Notes: generated from the letters alone by a model not told the origin. A stretch of 64,000 nt of DNA from Eriocheir sinensis (GCF_024679095.1 NC_066518.1:6726610-6790609); one strand, 5' to 3'. Positions 39,762 to 52,312 are shown, counted from the stretch's first letter. Program-made: numbers and translations.

Positions 39762-42533
39762 TTAGTGAAGCAAGACAATGTACACAACGACAGCACAGAT
39801 GGCCGTGACGTCCAGGAAGGCATCAGCCTCATCAGACCAGTCATCACTGGTTATCAATTCGAGGGCTTCCCATGGATCCTCATCCTCTTCAGACCAGTCA
39901 TCACTGGTTATCAATTCGAGGGCATCCCATGGATCATCATCCTCATCAGACCAGTCATTACTGGTTATCAATTCGAGGGCATCCCATGGATCCTCATCCT
40001 CATCAGACCAGTCATTACTGGTTATCAATTCGAGGGCATCCCATGGATCATCATCCTCATCAGACCAGTCATTACTGGTTATCAATTCGAGGTCATCCAT
40101 GGATCATCACCCTCATCAGACCAGTCATTACTGGTTATCAATTCGAGGGCATCCCATGGATCATCATCCTCATCAGACCAGTCATTACTGGTTATCAATT
40201 CGAGGCATCCATGGATCATCATCCTCATCAGACCAGTCATTACTGGTTATCAATTCGAGGGCATCCCATGGATCCTCATCCTCATCAGACCAGTCATTAC
40301 TGGTTATCAATTCGAGGGCATCCCATGGATCATCATCCTCATCAGACCAGTCATTACTGGTTATCAATTCGAGGGCATCCCATGGATCATCATCCTCATC
40401 AGACCAGTCATTACTGGTTATCAATTCGAGGGCATCCCATGGATCATCATCCTCATCAGACCAGTCATTACTGGTTATCAATTCGAGGGCATCACATGGA
40501 TCATCCTCATCAGACCAGTCATTACTGGTTATCAATTCGAGGGCATCCCATGGATCCTCATCCTCATCAGACCAGTCATTACTGGTTATCAATTCGAGGG
40601 CATCCCATGGATCATCATCCTCATCAGACCAGTCATCACTGGTTATCAATTCGAGGGCATCCCATGGATCATCATCCTCATCAGACCAGTCATCACTGGT
40701 TATCAATTCGAGGGCATCCCATGGATCATCAGCTTCATCGGTGATGGCGGCCACCGATTCGGCGGATGCCCAAGGATCATCACCCTCATCAGACGAGTCA
40801 TCACGGGTCGTCACTTCAAGGAGTGCCAATGGAACATCACCCTCATCAGACGAGTCATCACGGGTCATTGCTTCAAAGGCTGGCCACGGATCATCACCCT
40901 CATCAGACGAGTCATCACGGGTCGTCACTTCAAGGAGTGCCAATGGAACATCACCCTCATCAGTCGAGTCATCACGGGTCATTGCTTCAAAGGCTGGCCA
41001 TGGATCATCACCCTCATCAGACGAGTCATCACGGGTCGTCACTTCAAGGAGTGCCAATGGAACATCACCCTCATCAGACGAGTCATCACGGGTCATTGCT
41101 TCAAAGGCTGGCCATGGATCATCACCCTCATCAGACGAGTCATCACGGGTCGTCACTTCAAGGAGTGCCAGTGGAACATCACCCTCATCAGACGAGTCAT
41201 CACGGGTCATTGCTTCAAAGGCTGGCCATGGATCATCACCCTCATCAGACGAGTCATCACGGGTCGTCACTTCAAGGAGTGCCAATGGAACATCACCTTC
41301 ATCAGACGAGTCATCACGGGTCATTGCTTCAAAGGCTGGCCATGGATCATCACCCTCATCAGACGAGTCATCACGGGTCGTCACTTCAAGGAGTGCCAAT
41401 GGAACATCACCCTCATCGGTGATGGCGGTCACCAATTCGGCGGGTGCCCATGGATCATCAGCCTCCACGGACCAGTCATCACGGGTCATTGCTTCAAAGG
41501 CTGCCCATGAATCATCAGCCTCATCGGTGATGGCGGTCACCAATTCGGCGGGTGCCCATGGATCATCAGCCTCCACGGACCAGTCATCACGGGTCATTGC
41601 TTCAAAGGCTGCCCATGAATCATCAGCCTCATCGGTGATGGCGGTCACCAATTCGGCGGGTGCCCATGGATCATCAGCCTCCACGGACCAGTCATCACGG
41701 GTCATTGCTTCAAAGGCTGCCCATGAATCATCAGCCTCATCGGTGATGGCGGTCACCAATTCGGCGGGTGCCCATGGATCATCAGCCTCCACGGACCAGT
41801 CATCACGGGTCATTGCTTCAAAGGCTGCCCATGAATCATCAGCCTCGACCATAGCAACAGAGGTCACCAAGTCTGGGGCTGCCCATGAATCATCAGCCTC
41901 CACGGACCAGTCATCACGGGTCATTGCTTCAAAGGCTGCCCATGAATCATCAGCCTTGACCATAGCAACAGAGGTCACCAAGTCTGGGGCTGGCCATGAA
42001 TCATCAGCCTCCACGGACCAGTCGTCATGGGTAGTCACTTCAAAGGCTGCCCATGCATCAGCCTCATCGGTCCTGGCCACCCCGTCAGTGGCCGCACGCG
42101 GTGCAAGGGTCACCGCCCGGACGGGCTCGCCACACCGCCTCCCGTTGCACCGGAGGCTGGTGAAGGCGGGCCCGTCGTCACAGAAGAGCGAGAAGTGGAG
42201 GCCGCTGATGTTGTCCAGCAGCCAGGCCAGCGGCATGGAAGAGGTGAAGACTGGCCTCCTAAGCGAGGCGAATTGCACCCTGACGGCCGCGTTGCCGTCT
42301 TTCTTGCACAGCTTCGCCAAGGGCACACGCAGCTCACCCTCGGCGTGGCAGCCTTGAATCCCAGCGACGCAAGACCAGCCTTCCACGGGGAGCTTGACGG
42401 AGGCGACCGTACGCCTCCTCTTCAGGCAGCAGGTGGAGTCCTTGCACGAGAGCTTGATGGAGTCCACCAGGGAGGAGCCTCGCTCCAGGGTTACCCACAC
42501 GTTGAATTTCTGTCGAGTTGCAGAGTTTCCCAT
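39762..42533 (-). pseudogene. Acidic Trp-module repeat protein, copy A (frameshifted)
   Basis: Same gene as copy B, and longer because it has about nine more modules. The N-terminal domain differs from copy B at only a few residues (for example Ala for Ser at 57, Arg for Lys at 93, Leu for Pro at 143). Reading from the ATG at 42531-42533, the frame runs 782 codons to a stop at 40185-40187. The cause is a 2-nt deletion at about 40203-40210 (GAGGCATCCATGG where neighbours have GAGGGCATCCCATGG); a 1-nt deletion one to two modules later (about 40091-40100) restores the original frame. The last 109 codons, including the hydrophobic C-terminus, are then in frame again. So copy A as read is truncated and lacks the anchor. 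Either it is a young pseudogene or the assembly has errors in the array; both deletions are in near-identical modules. The + strand is also open across the array, but the non-repeat part shows G/C-ending codons in the minus frame. Confidence 0.7.
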
Positions 42534-42760
42534 CGTTGTTTCGATGTGATACAAAAAAATTATCCGAATATTGAGGAAATCGGTGTTAGGTAATAAAAGG
42601 AGGTGCTATGTCCATGAAGACCGACTGGCCTCCAGCAAATTCTTTCTGCTATAATCTTGCCTAGTCGGCTAAGTAGTGCAGTTCACGCGTCGGATGGCGG
42701 GTGACAGGGCTGTTGCTAAACTATAAAGGAATAGATAAAATATTCTTAATTCTTTTGAAT

Positions 42761-42798
42761 GGCAACTATTCGTAAATAAATCTTGATAAGTAAGAAAA
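42761..42798. repeat. 38-bp direct repeat, gene A 5' side
   Basis: GGCAACTATTCGTAAATAAA then TCTTGATAAGTAAGAAAA, one base different from the copy at 39367. It lies about 230 bp upstream of the gene A start codon. Confidence 0.9.
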
Positions 42799-44225
42799 AA
42801 TAACCTTGCTTAACTTTTATTTCATGCATAATGCGTGGATAACATGCCTTGGGTTCTTCATACATTAGTTATTTCCCAGTGTGTCGCGTAGGTACTCTTT
42901 CCCTCCATATCTGTTCCCTTTATCCCGTGTCTGTCCATTGCGATTTCTTAATTTTAGTTGCCTTTCTGCCTACTACACCCCTGGATTGTTACTAATGAGA
43001 CCAGAGGACATCCAATACCTACTTGCTCTATTATTGTTATTATTATTACTATTATCATCATCATCGTATATAGTAGTAGTATTACAACTCGTATTAACCA
43101 ATACCTCTCTATGTTGTACTCAGTCTTTCTTCGCTAAATACAAAGTTCTCATTTACTACTCAACGGCAGGTTTTATAGTTTTCACCTTCTTTGAATTCCA
43201 CATATGATACTTTACACCCAATTACTTTTTTTGCTTTGCACATCTGCGTCATATTATTACTAACAGTGGATATCAGATTGTTGGATCATTATTACAGTAA
43301 ATATGAGATATATGGATAATTTTTAGAGGTGTTCATCATCCAGTAAAGTGGTTCGTGGAAAGTTGATATCATAGGAATAAGGTCTGGAAACACGTAGTTG
43401 GAACTTGGAGTATGGGCGTTGTGCTGAGTTTTTCCGTGGTTATGGTCTAAGAGTCTGGAGGAACTGTCAAAGGGAAATCAAGAATGAGCTCGGGAGGCAG
43501 CATGAGCCAAGAATAGATGGCGTCACTATAAACACTTGCCTGCGCCACGATGGGCTCGAGCCGACCACCAGGCCCCCAAAGAAAGCCTACCGGCACCATA
43601 GGCCAAGATGTAAAAAAAAAAAAATAAATAAAGATAGTAGCAGTAGTAGTAGTAGTAGTAGTAGTAGTTTTCCTGTACTGTATTCCAATGTATTTAAGAA
43701 GGTGTAATGTACAATATGACCGTAACTGGTGAGTAAAGGAACGCGTGCCGTAAAAAGGGTTGCCCTTAATGATTTTATCTTGTCTGCCTTCCCTGATTAG
43801 TCATTTTTCTTTTTTCTACATTAAACAAAAAGGTTTTGCTAAATGTTTTTTTTCCTGATATTTGGAAATTTATGTTCAGTGTTTATTTATTGATATTTTT
43901 CTGTGTTTGGTTTATGGCTTTTGTTTTGTGGTCAGCTTTTGTTCATCTACTTCCTTTTCAGTCGCGTTACAATTCTGATATTTTGACGCGTTTCCATTTG
44001 CGGGAACATAAAAGATTCTGGCAGTCGCTCTCCCTTTAGTATATGCACTCCTCTGGTTTCTTCCTCTGACCCTCACACCCTCTCTTCTCTCCTCTCCTCT
44101 CCTCTCCTCTCCTCTCCTCTCCTCTCCTCTCCTCTCTTTTACTGTGTTTTCTTTCACCTTGAGATCCGTCTGAGCAGTCCTCCCTCCTTCACGCTTCGTC
44201 CTGCTCTTTTCTTGAGGCTAATTTC
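42799..44225. other. Upstream flank of gene A
   Basis: Shared with 48784-50214. Contains short (TTA)n and (CAT)n runs, a SINE 3' tail (43545-43625), (TAG)n at 43634-43669 and (CCTCT)n at 44088-44137. The open frames here (for example 42881-43207) are AT-rich and lack codon bias, so I do not call a gene. Confidence 0.5.
43545..43625 (+). mobile_element. SINE 3' fragment (same family as 25240-25647)
   Basis: CACGATGGGCTCGAGCCGAC to AGCCTACCGGCACCATAGGC, then an A-rich tail. This matches the complement of the 3' part of the SINE at 25296-25400 (GGGCCGACCATCAGGCCCC to GCCTACCGGCGCTATAGG). Confidence 0.7.
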
Positions 44226-44385
<160 letters not shown>

Positions 44386-44451
44386 CTGAGGTAGGACGTC
44401 AAGAATGGTCAAACACACACACACACACACACACACAAACACGAAAAACAA

Positions 44452-44487
<36 letters not shown>

Positions 44488-44940
44488 GAAACAACTACAA
44501 CAACAACAAGAAACAACAACAACAAGAAACAACAACAACAACCACCACTACAACAACAACAACAAATCGAAACTGGAGGAGATATTTGTTGATTTTTTTC
44601 TCTTTTCCAACTTCGTATTTTTCTGGCCTATTTTTCTTCTTCTCGTTCTTGGACTTGACAACGAAAAAAAAAAAAAAAAACCAGCAACAACAAAAAAAAA
44701 GAATGGAACCAAAATATCGAAACTGTAGAGAGATATTTGTGTTGTTGATTTTTTTTTTCCAGCTTTCGTTTTATTTTCCTAGACTATTTAATTTTCATTC
44801 TTATAAACATGCAAGGGACTGACTCACTCACCGTTCCGCCTTGCTGTTGAGGGAGACTAAGATCAAATCGGTACTATCCAAGGAAACTATATTAGAGGAG
44901 ACAGTAGTATGTAGTAATTCCTATAGTCTCCTTGGTACTG

Positions 44941-45138
44941 TCAGACGCTACCACCCCTCACATCAGCTATTTCCAAATTTCGAAAAGGAGATCAACCGCG
45001 TTCAAAGGGGTGTTTTAATAGGTCTAGGGCACAGAGGAAGGGTCGAACTACCAGCAGGGTCATCAAACTATCCCTGGAAGTGCCCCAAACTCCCACGAAA
45101 GCCTTGTGAAATATGTGAGCTTGGGCACAGAAATGTTT
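44941..45138 (+). repeat. Dispersed repeat, about 200 bp (copy 3)
   Basis: TCAGACGCTACCACCCCTCA to GGGCACAGAAATGTTT; same family and orientation as 32133-32347. Present only in duplication copy B. Confidence 0.75.
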
Positions 45139-45247
45139 AATAATAATAATACGGCCGTCAGTGAAATTAATGAGCATAGAGGGAATGAACGCTGTGAGAG
45201 GCCGACTAAAAGAAAATGGGACGTGTACTGATAGCTATAGACGTTAA

Positions 45248-45888
<641 letters not shown>

Positions 45889-46075
45889 TATAATGCACTC
45901 TTAGCCATGGGTCGTTAGATCAATATAGATTTGTTAAGCATGCAGGCAGGAATTGGTTTGCTAATAGAATGGTAGACGAATGGAAGAGACTTGGCAGTCG
46001 TGCATGTGGTGAATTTCACTGTGATAGGCACACTATTATTAATAGGTAAGGTAAATTCATTAATAGGATAATAGT

Positions 46076-46081
46076 TTTATT
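46076..46081 (-). terminator. Gene B polyadenylation signal
   Basis: AATAAA on the minus strand about 165 nt after the stop codon, at the same place as in copy A. Confidence 0.5.
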
Positions 46082-46245
46082 GTAAAGGTTTTCATTGATA
46101 AGATAAGAAATACAGCTGGAGCTCCTCCCCTGAAGGTGTAATAAGAGCGACGGTCACTAAAGGGAGTCTCGCTCCCCGGGAGTGTGGCTCACGATGTGGC
46201 TCGCGCCTGCGCCGGGGGTCACTGGTGAGTGTGTTACCAGGCTGC

Positions 46246-48516
46246 TTAGTGAAGCAAGACAATGTACACAACGACACCACAGATGGCCGTGACGTCCAGG
46301 AAGGCATCAGCCTCATCAGACCAGTCATCACTGGTTATCAATTCGAGGGCTTCCCATGGATCCTCATCCTCTTCAGACCAGTCATCACTGGTTATCAATT
46401 CGAGGGCATCCCATGGATCATCATCCTCATCGGTGATGGCGGCCACCGATTCGGCGGATGCCCATGGATCCTCATCCTCATCAGACCAGTCATTACTGGT
46501 TATCAATTCGAGGGCATCCCATGGATCATCATCCTCATCAGACCAGTCATTACTGGTTATCAATTCGAGGGCATCCCATGGATCATCATCCTCATCAGAC
46601 CAGTCATTACTGGTTATCAATTCGAGGGCATCCCATGGATCATCATCCTCATCAGACCATTCATTACTGGTTATCAATTCGAGGGCATCCCATGGATCAT
46701 CACCCTCATCAGACCAGTCATCACTGGTTATCAATTCGAGGGCATCCCATGGATCCTCATCCTCATCAGACCAGTCATTACTGGTTATCAATTCGAGGGC
46801 ATCCCATGGATCATCATCCTCACCAGACCAGTCATTACTGGTTATCAATTCGAGGGCATCCCATGGATCCTCATCCTCATCAGACCAGTCATCACTGGTT
46901 ATCAATTCGAGGGCATCCCATGGATCATCAGCTTCATCGGTGATGGCGGCCACCGATTCGGCGGATGCCCAAGGATCATCACCCTCATCAGACGAGTCAT
47001 CACGGGTCGTCACTTCAAGGAGTGCCAATGGAACATCACCGTCATCAGACGAGTCATCACGGGTCATTGCTTCAAAGGCTGGCCACGGATCATCACCCTC
47101 ATCAGACGAGTCATCACGGGTCGTCACTTCAAGGAGTGCCAATGGAACATCACCCTCATCAGGCGAGTCATCACGGGTCATTGCTTCAAAGGCTGGCCAC
47201 GGATCATCACCCTCATCAGACGAGTCATCACGGGTCGTCACTTCAAGGAGTGCCAATGGAACATCACCCTCATCAGACGAGTCATCACGGGTCATTGCTT
47301 CAAAGGCTGGCCACGGATCATCACCCTCATCAGACGAGTCATCACGGGTCGTCACTTCAAGGAGTGCCAATGGAACATCACCCTCATCAGACGAGTCATC
47401 ACGGGTCATTGCTTCAAAGGCTGGCCATGGATCATCACCCTCATCAGACGAGTCATCACGGGTCGTCACTTCAAGGAGTGCCAATGGAACATCACCCTCA
47501 TCAGACGAGTTATCACGGGTCATTGCTTCAAAGGCTGGCCATGGATCATCACCCTCATCAGACGAGTCATCACGGGTCGTCACTTCATGGAGTGCCAATG
47601 GAACATCAGAATCATCGGTGATGGCGGTCACCAATTCGGCGGGTGCCCATGGATCATCAGCCTCCACGGACCAGTCATCACGGGTCATTGCTTCAAACGC
47701 TGCCCATGAATCATCAGCCTCATCGGTGATGGCGGTCACCAATTCGGCGGGTGCCCATGGATCATCAGCCTCCACGGACCAGTCATCACGGGTCATTGCT
47801 TCAAAGGCTGCCCATGAATCATCAGCCTCGACTATAGCAACAGAGGTCACCAAGTCTGGGGCTGCCCATGAATCATCAGCCTCCACGGACCAGTCATCAC
47901 GGGTCATTGCTTCAAAGGCTGCCCATGAATCATCAGCCTCGACCATAGCAACAGAGGTCACCAAGTCTGGGGCTGCCCATGAATCATCAGCCTCCACGGA
48001 CCAGTCGTCATGGGTAGTCACTTCAAAGGCTGCCCATGCATCAGCCTCATCGGTCCTGGCCACCCCGTCAGTGGCCGCACGCGGTGCAGGGGTCACCGCC
48101 CGGACGGGCTCGCCACACCGCCTCCCGTTGCACCGGAGGCTGGTGAAGGCGGGCCCGTCGTCACAGAAGAGCGAGAAGTGGAGGCCGCTGATGTTGTCCA
48201 GCAGCCAGGCCAGCGGCATGGAAGAGGTGAAGACTGGCTTCCTAAGCGAGGCGAATTGCACCCTGACGGCCGCGTTGCCGTCTTTCTTGCACAGCTTCGC
48301 CAAGGGCACACGCAGCTCACCCTCGGCGTGGCAGCCTTGAATCCCAGAGACGCAAGACCAGCCTTCCACGGGGAGCTTGACGGAGGCGACCGTACGCCTC
48401 CTCTTCAGGCAGCAGGTGGAGTCCTTGCACGAGAGCTTGATGGAGTCCACCAGGGAGGAGCCTCGCTCCAAGGTTACCCACACGTTGAATTTCTGTCGAG
48501 TTGCAGAGTTTCCCAT
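46246..48516 (-). CDS. Acidic Trp-module repeat protein, copy B (intact, 756 aa)
   Basis: I do not recognise the family and propose no function. A single uninterrupted frame starts at the ATG of 48514-48516 (context AACGATGG, a good Kozak match). Residues 1-8 read MGNSATRQ, fitting the N-myristoylation pattern M-G-x-x-x-S/T. Residues 9-140 form a non-repetitive domain with nine Cys (30, 35, 36, 55, 62, 76, 118, 129, 134) and alternating hydrophobic/polar strands. From about 157, about 31 modules follow: DDSWAAFEAMTRDDWSVEA, DDPWAPAELVTAITDEA, DVPLALLEVTTRDDSSDEG paired with DDPWPAFEAMTRDDSSDEG, then DDPWDALELITSNDWSDED. The last 21 residues hold a hydrophobic stretch (VTAICGVVVYIVLLH) that could be a tail anchor. 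No signal peptide. Codons in the N-terminal domain mostly end in G or C, supporting this strand. The modules are very acidic, so the protein may be a calcium- or cation-binding or scaffold-like protein, but that is a guess. Confidence 0.75.
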   Translation of the reverse strand: MGNSATRQKFNVWVTLERGSSLVDSIKLSCKDSTCCLKRRRTVASVKLPVEGWSCVSGIQGCHAEGELRVPLAKLCKKDGNAAVRVQFASLRKPVFTSSMPLAWLLDNISGLHFSLFCDDGPAFTSLRCNGRRCGEPVRAVTPAPRAATDGVARTDEADAWAAFEVTTHDDWSVEADDSWAAPDLVTSVAMVEADDSWAAFEAMTRDDWSVEADDSWAAPDLVTSVAIVEADDSWAAFEAMTRDDWSVEADDPWAPAELVTAITDEADDSWAAFEAMTRDDWSVEADDPWAPAELVTAITDDSDVPLALHEVTTRDDSSDEGDDPWPAFEAMTRDNSSDEGDVPLALLEVTTRDDSSDEGDDPWPAFEAMTRDDSSDEGDVPLALLEVTTRDDSSDEGDDPWPAFEAMTRDDSSDEGDVPLALLEVTTRDDSSDEGDDPWPAFEAMTRDDSPDEGDVPLALLEVTTRDDSSDEGDDPWPAFEAMTRDDSSDDGDVPLALLEVTTRDDSSDEGDDPWASAESVAAITDEADDPWDALELITSDDWSDEDEDPWDALELITSNDWSGEDDDPWDALELITSNDWSDEDEDPWDALELITSDDWSDEGDDPWDALELITSNEWSDEDDDPWDALELITSNDWSDEDDDPWDALELITSNDWSDEDDDPWDALELITSNDWSDEDEDPWASAESVAAITDEDDDPWDALELITSDDWSEEDEDPWEALELITSDDWSDEADAFLDVTAICGVVVYIVLLH

Positions 48517-48745
48517 CGTTGTTTCGATGTGATACAAAAAAAATTATCCGAATATTGAGGAAATCGTTGTTAGGTAACAAAAGGAGGTGCTATGTCCATG
48601 AAGACCGACTGGCCTCCAGCAAATTCTTTCTGCTATAATCTTGCCTAGTCGGCTAAGTAGTGCAGTTCACGCGGCGGATGGCGGGTGACAGGGCTGTTGC
48701 TAAACTATAAAGGAATAGATAAAATATTCTTAATTCTTTTGAATG

Positions 48746-48783
48746 GCAACTATTCGCAAATAAATCTTGATAAGTAAGAAAAA
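48746..48783. repeat. 38-bp direct repeat, gene B 5' side
   Basis: Same sequence as 45851-45888, about 230 bp upstream of the start codon of gene B. Confidence 0.9.
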
Positions 48784-49624
48784 ATAACCTTGCTTAACTT
48801 TTATTTCATGCATAATGCGTGGATAACATGCCTTGGGTTCTTCATACATTAGTTATTTCCCAGAGTGTCGCGTAGGTACTCTTTCCCTCCATATCTGTTC
48901 CCTTTATCCCGTGTCTGTCCATTGCGATTTCTTAATTTTAGTTGCCTTTCTGCCTACTACACCCCTGGATTGTTACTAATGAGACCAGAGGACATCCAAT
49001 ACCTACTTGCTCTATTATTGTTATTATTATTACTATTATCATCATCATCGTATATAGTAGTAGTATTACAACTCGTATTAACCAATACCTCTCCATGTTG
49101 TACTCAGTCTTTCTTCGCTAAATACAAAGTTCTCATTTACTACTCAACGGCAGGTTTTATAGTTTTCACCTTCTTTGAATTCCACATATGGTACTTTACA
49201 CCCAATTACTTTTTTTGCTTTGCACATCTGCGTCATATTATTACTAACAGTGGATATCAGATTGTTGGATCATTATTACAGTAAATATGAGATATATGGA
49301 TAATTTTTAGAGGTGTTCATCATCCAGTAAAGTGGCTTGTGGAAAGTTGATATCATAGGAATAAGGTCTGGAAACACGTAGTTGGAACTTGGAGTATGGG
49401 CGTTGTGCTGAGTTTTTCCGTGGTTATGGTCTAAGAGTCTGGAGGAACGGTCAAAGGGAAATCAAGAATGAGCTCGGGAGGCAGCATGAGCCAAGAATAG
49501 ATGGCGTCACTATAAACACTTGCCTGCGCCACGATGGGCTCGAGCCGACCACCAGGCCCCCAAAGAAAGCCTACCGGCACCATAGGCCAAGATGTAAAAA
49601 AAATAAATAAATAAAGATAGTAGC

Positions 49625-49663
<39 letters not shown>

Positions 49664-50210
49664 TTTCCTGTACTGTATTCCAATGTATTTAAGAAGGTGT
49701 AATGTACAATATGACCGTAACTGGTGAGTAAAGGAACGCGTGCCGTAAAAAGGGTTGCCCTTAATGATTTTATCTTGTCTGCCTTCCCTGATTAGTCATT
49801 TTTCTTTTTTCTACATTAAACAAAAAGGTTTTGCTAAATGTTTTTTTTCCTGATATTTGGAAATTTATGTTCAGTGTTTATTTATTGATATTTTTCTGTG
49901 TTTGGTTTATGGCTTTTGTTTTGTGGTCAGCTTTTGTTCATCTGCTTCCTTTTCAGTCGCGTTACAATTCTGATATTTTGACGCGTTTCCATTTGCGGGA
50001 ACATAAAAGATTCTGGCAGTCGCTCTCCCTTTAGTATATGCACTCCTCTGGTTTCTTCCTCTGACCCTCACACCCTCTCTCCTCTCCTCTCCTCTCCTCT
50101 CCTCTCCTCTCCTCTCCTCTCTTTTACTGTGTTTTCTTTCACCTTGAGATCCGTCTGAGCAGTCCTCCCTCCTTCACGCTTCGTCCTGCTCTTTTCTTGA
50201 GGCTAATTTC

Positions 50211-50214
<4 letters not shown>
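48784..50214. other. Upstream flank of gene B
   Basis: Near-identical to 42799-44225, with small differences in (TAG)n and (CCTCT)n length. No gene seen. Confidence 0.5.
49529..49620 (+). mobile_element. SINE 3' fragment, duplicated copy
   Basis: Same as 43545-43625; it was carried by the segmental duplication and is not an independent insertion. Confidence 0.7.
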
Positions 50215-50514
<300 letters not shown>

Positions 50515-50584
50515 TGTCCACCACACACGTGATTAAGGGTCAGCTCACGACACACAGGTTAACCTCGAGAAACATTTTTTTTCC

Positions 50585-50783
<199 letters not shown>

Positions 50784-51479
50784 TCCCATCATAACCTTCC
50801 CATCACATCCCCCTTCCATCATGCCCATTCCTTCTTCCTTCTCTCCTCTTCCTTTCCCTATTCATCTGTACAATGCATCTTCCCATATTCTTTATTTTCC
50901 TTTCCATTTTGTTTCCTTCTTCTCTTCAGCTCTCCTTTTTATCCTTTCTCAATCCTATCCCCTTTCTTTCTCTATCCTCCTCCCTCTTGTCCTTTTCCTC
51001 TTCCTTTCCTCCCCCTTTTCACCTTTTCTTCTTCTCAGTCTTGCTTCTATTTCCCTCTCCTCTTCACCCCCTTTCTATCCTTTCCTTCTCTATCCTCCTC
51101 CTCTCTTTCTCTATCCTCCTCCCTCTTGTTCTTCTTCCTTCCTCTTTCCTCTCCCTCCTCATCTTCACCCGCCCTTTCGTTTCTCTTTCCTTCTCCCTTT
51201 TACTTCTGGTTTTCTCCCCCTTCCTCGCTGCTCCCTTTTCCTCACCTCCTTCGGCAACATCTCCCTCAGTCTCTCACCTTCCCTCTCTCTCTCTTTCCCC
51301 TTTCACCGTTCCTCTCCCTTTCTCTCTCACCGTCCCTCTCGCTCCCTTCTTCTTGGCCCCAGCATCACGTCTTGTCATCGATCTTAGAACCCTGAAAGAG
51401 AGGTGAAAAGAAAGCACATTTGGGGTTTCTTCACACCTTGATGCCGGGGGAGGTAAATGACTTGTTTTGAAAGCGAGGC

Positions 51480-52060
51480 CATTTAAGTTTGGGTTTTGGT
51501 CGTGGTGGTGGTGGTGGTGGTGAGTTTTTGTGATTCTGCTGGTTGGTGACGGTGGTTGTGGTGGTGGGTGGTGATGGGGTTGAAGAGTGAAAGAAGGGAT
51601 AGGGAGAGCAAGGGAAAGGGAGTAGGAGGGCGACGATTTTTTGGGTGGTTAAGGGAGGAAGGGGAAGAGGAAAAATTTGGGTGGCGGTGGTGGTAGTTTT
51701 TTTTACAACAAAGGAGACAGCTCAGGGGCACAAAAAAGGAAACAATGATTAAAAAAAAGCCCGCTACTTATTTGGTGAGAGTGGCTGTGATTGTGGGTGG
51801 TGATGGGGTTGAAGAATGAAAGAAGGGAGAGAGAGATAGAGGGAGATAGAGAGGGATAGGGGACGAGGAGGAGGACGAGGAAGGGGACGCTACTTAGTTT
51901 GTGATTGTGGGTGGTGATGGAGTCGAAGAATGAAAGAAGGGAGAGAGAGACAGAGGGAGATAGAGAGGGATAGGGGACGAGGAGGAGGACGAGGACGAGT
52001 TTAATGCTGGTTAGAGGAGGAAAAGGAAGAAGAGCTGTCATAGAGATCATTTTTTTCACG
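51480..52060. repeat. (GGT)n and purine-rich tandem units
   Basis: (GGT)n at 51500-51525, then three diverged copies of a roughly 100-bp unit (GTGGTGATGGGGTTGAAGA, GAAAGAAGGGAGAGAGAGA, GGGATAGGGGACGAGGAGG) near 51560, 51800 and 51910. Confidence 0.85.
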
Positions 52061-52077
52061 TTACTCATTTCACTTAA

Positions 52078-52291
52078 CCCGGTAGCAGCGACGGGCCAAA
52101 TTTGTGGCTTTACCGTGTACCAGCGACGGGCCACAATTTTGCCATGATATAAACCCCCCAAAATAGATGATGCATAAACTGATCACAAATGCGTTGATAC
52201 ATATTATGAATGGTTTGCGTGAGTGATGATTTTTTCTCATTTTTCTCGCTCAGAGGGGCCTTTAAGAAACATGATCCCTGCAGCTACCAGG
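52078..52291. mobile_element. piggyBac-like MITE, 214 bp (second copy, inverted)
   Basis: TTAA at 52074-52077 and 52292-52295. It starts CCCGGTAGCAGCGACGGGCC, the complement of the right end of the element at 18742-18956, and ends ATCCCTGCAGCTACCAGG. Interior motifs (AAATTTGTGGCTT, GCCATGATAT, GATGCATAAACTGATCAC) match that copy in reverse order. Confidence 0.8.
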
Positions 52292-52312
52292 TTAATCTCC
52301 TCTCCAGCCTTT

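Noticed and set aside
42881..43207. 108-codon frame upstream of gene A (and 139 codons in copy B), SRRYSFPPYLFPLSRVCPLR.
   Set aside because: AT-rich, contains (TTA)n and (CAT)n runs, and its length differs between copies by a single stop change; no coding bias.
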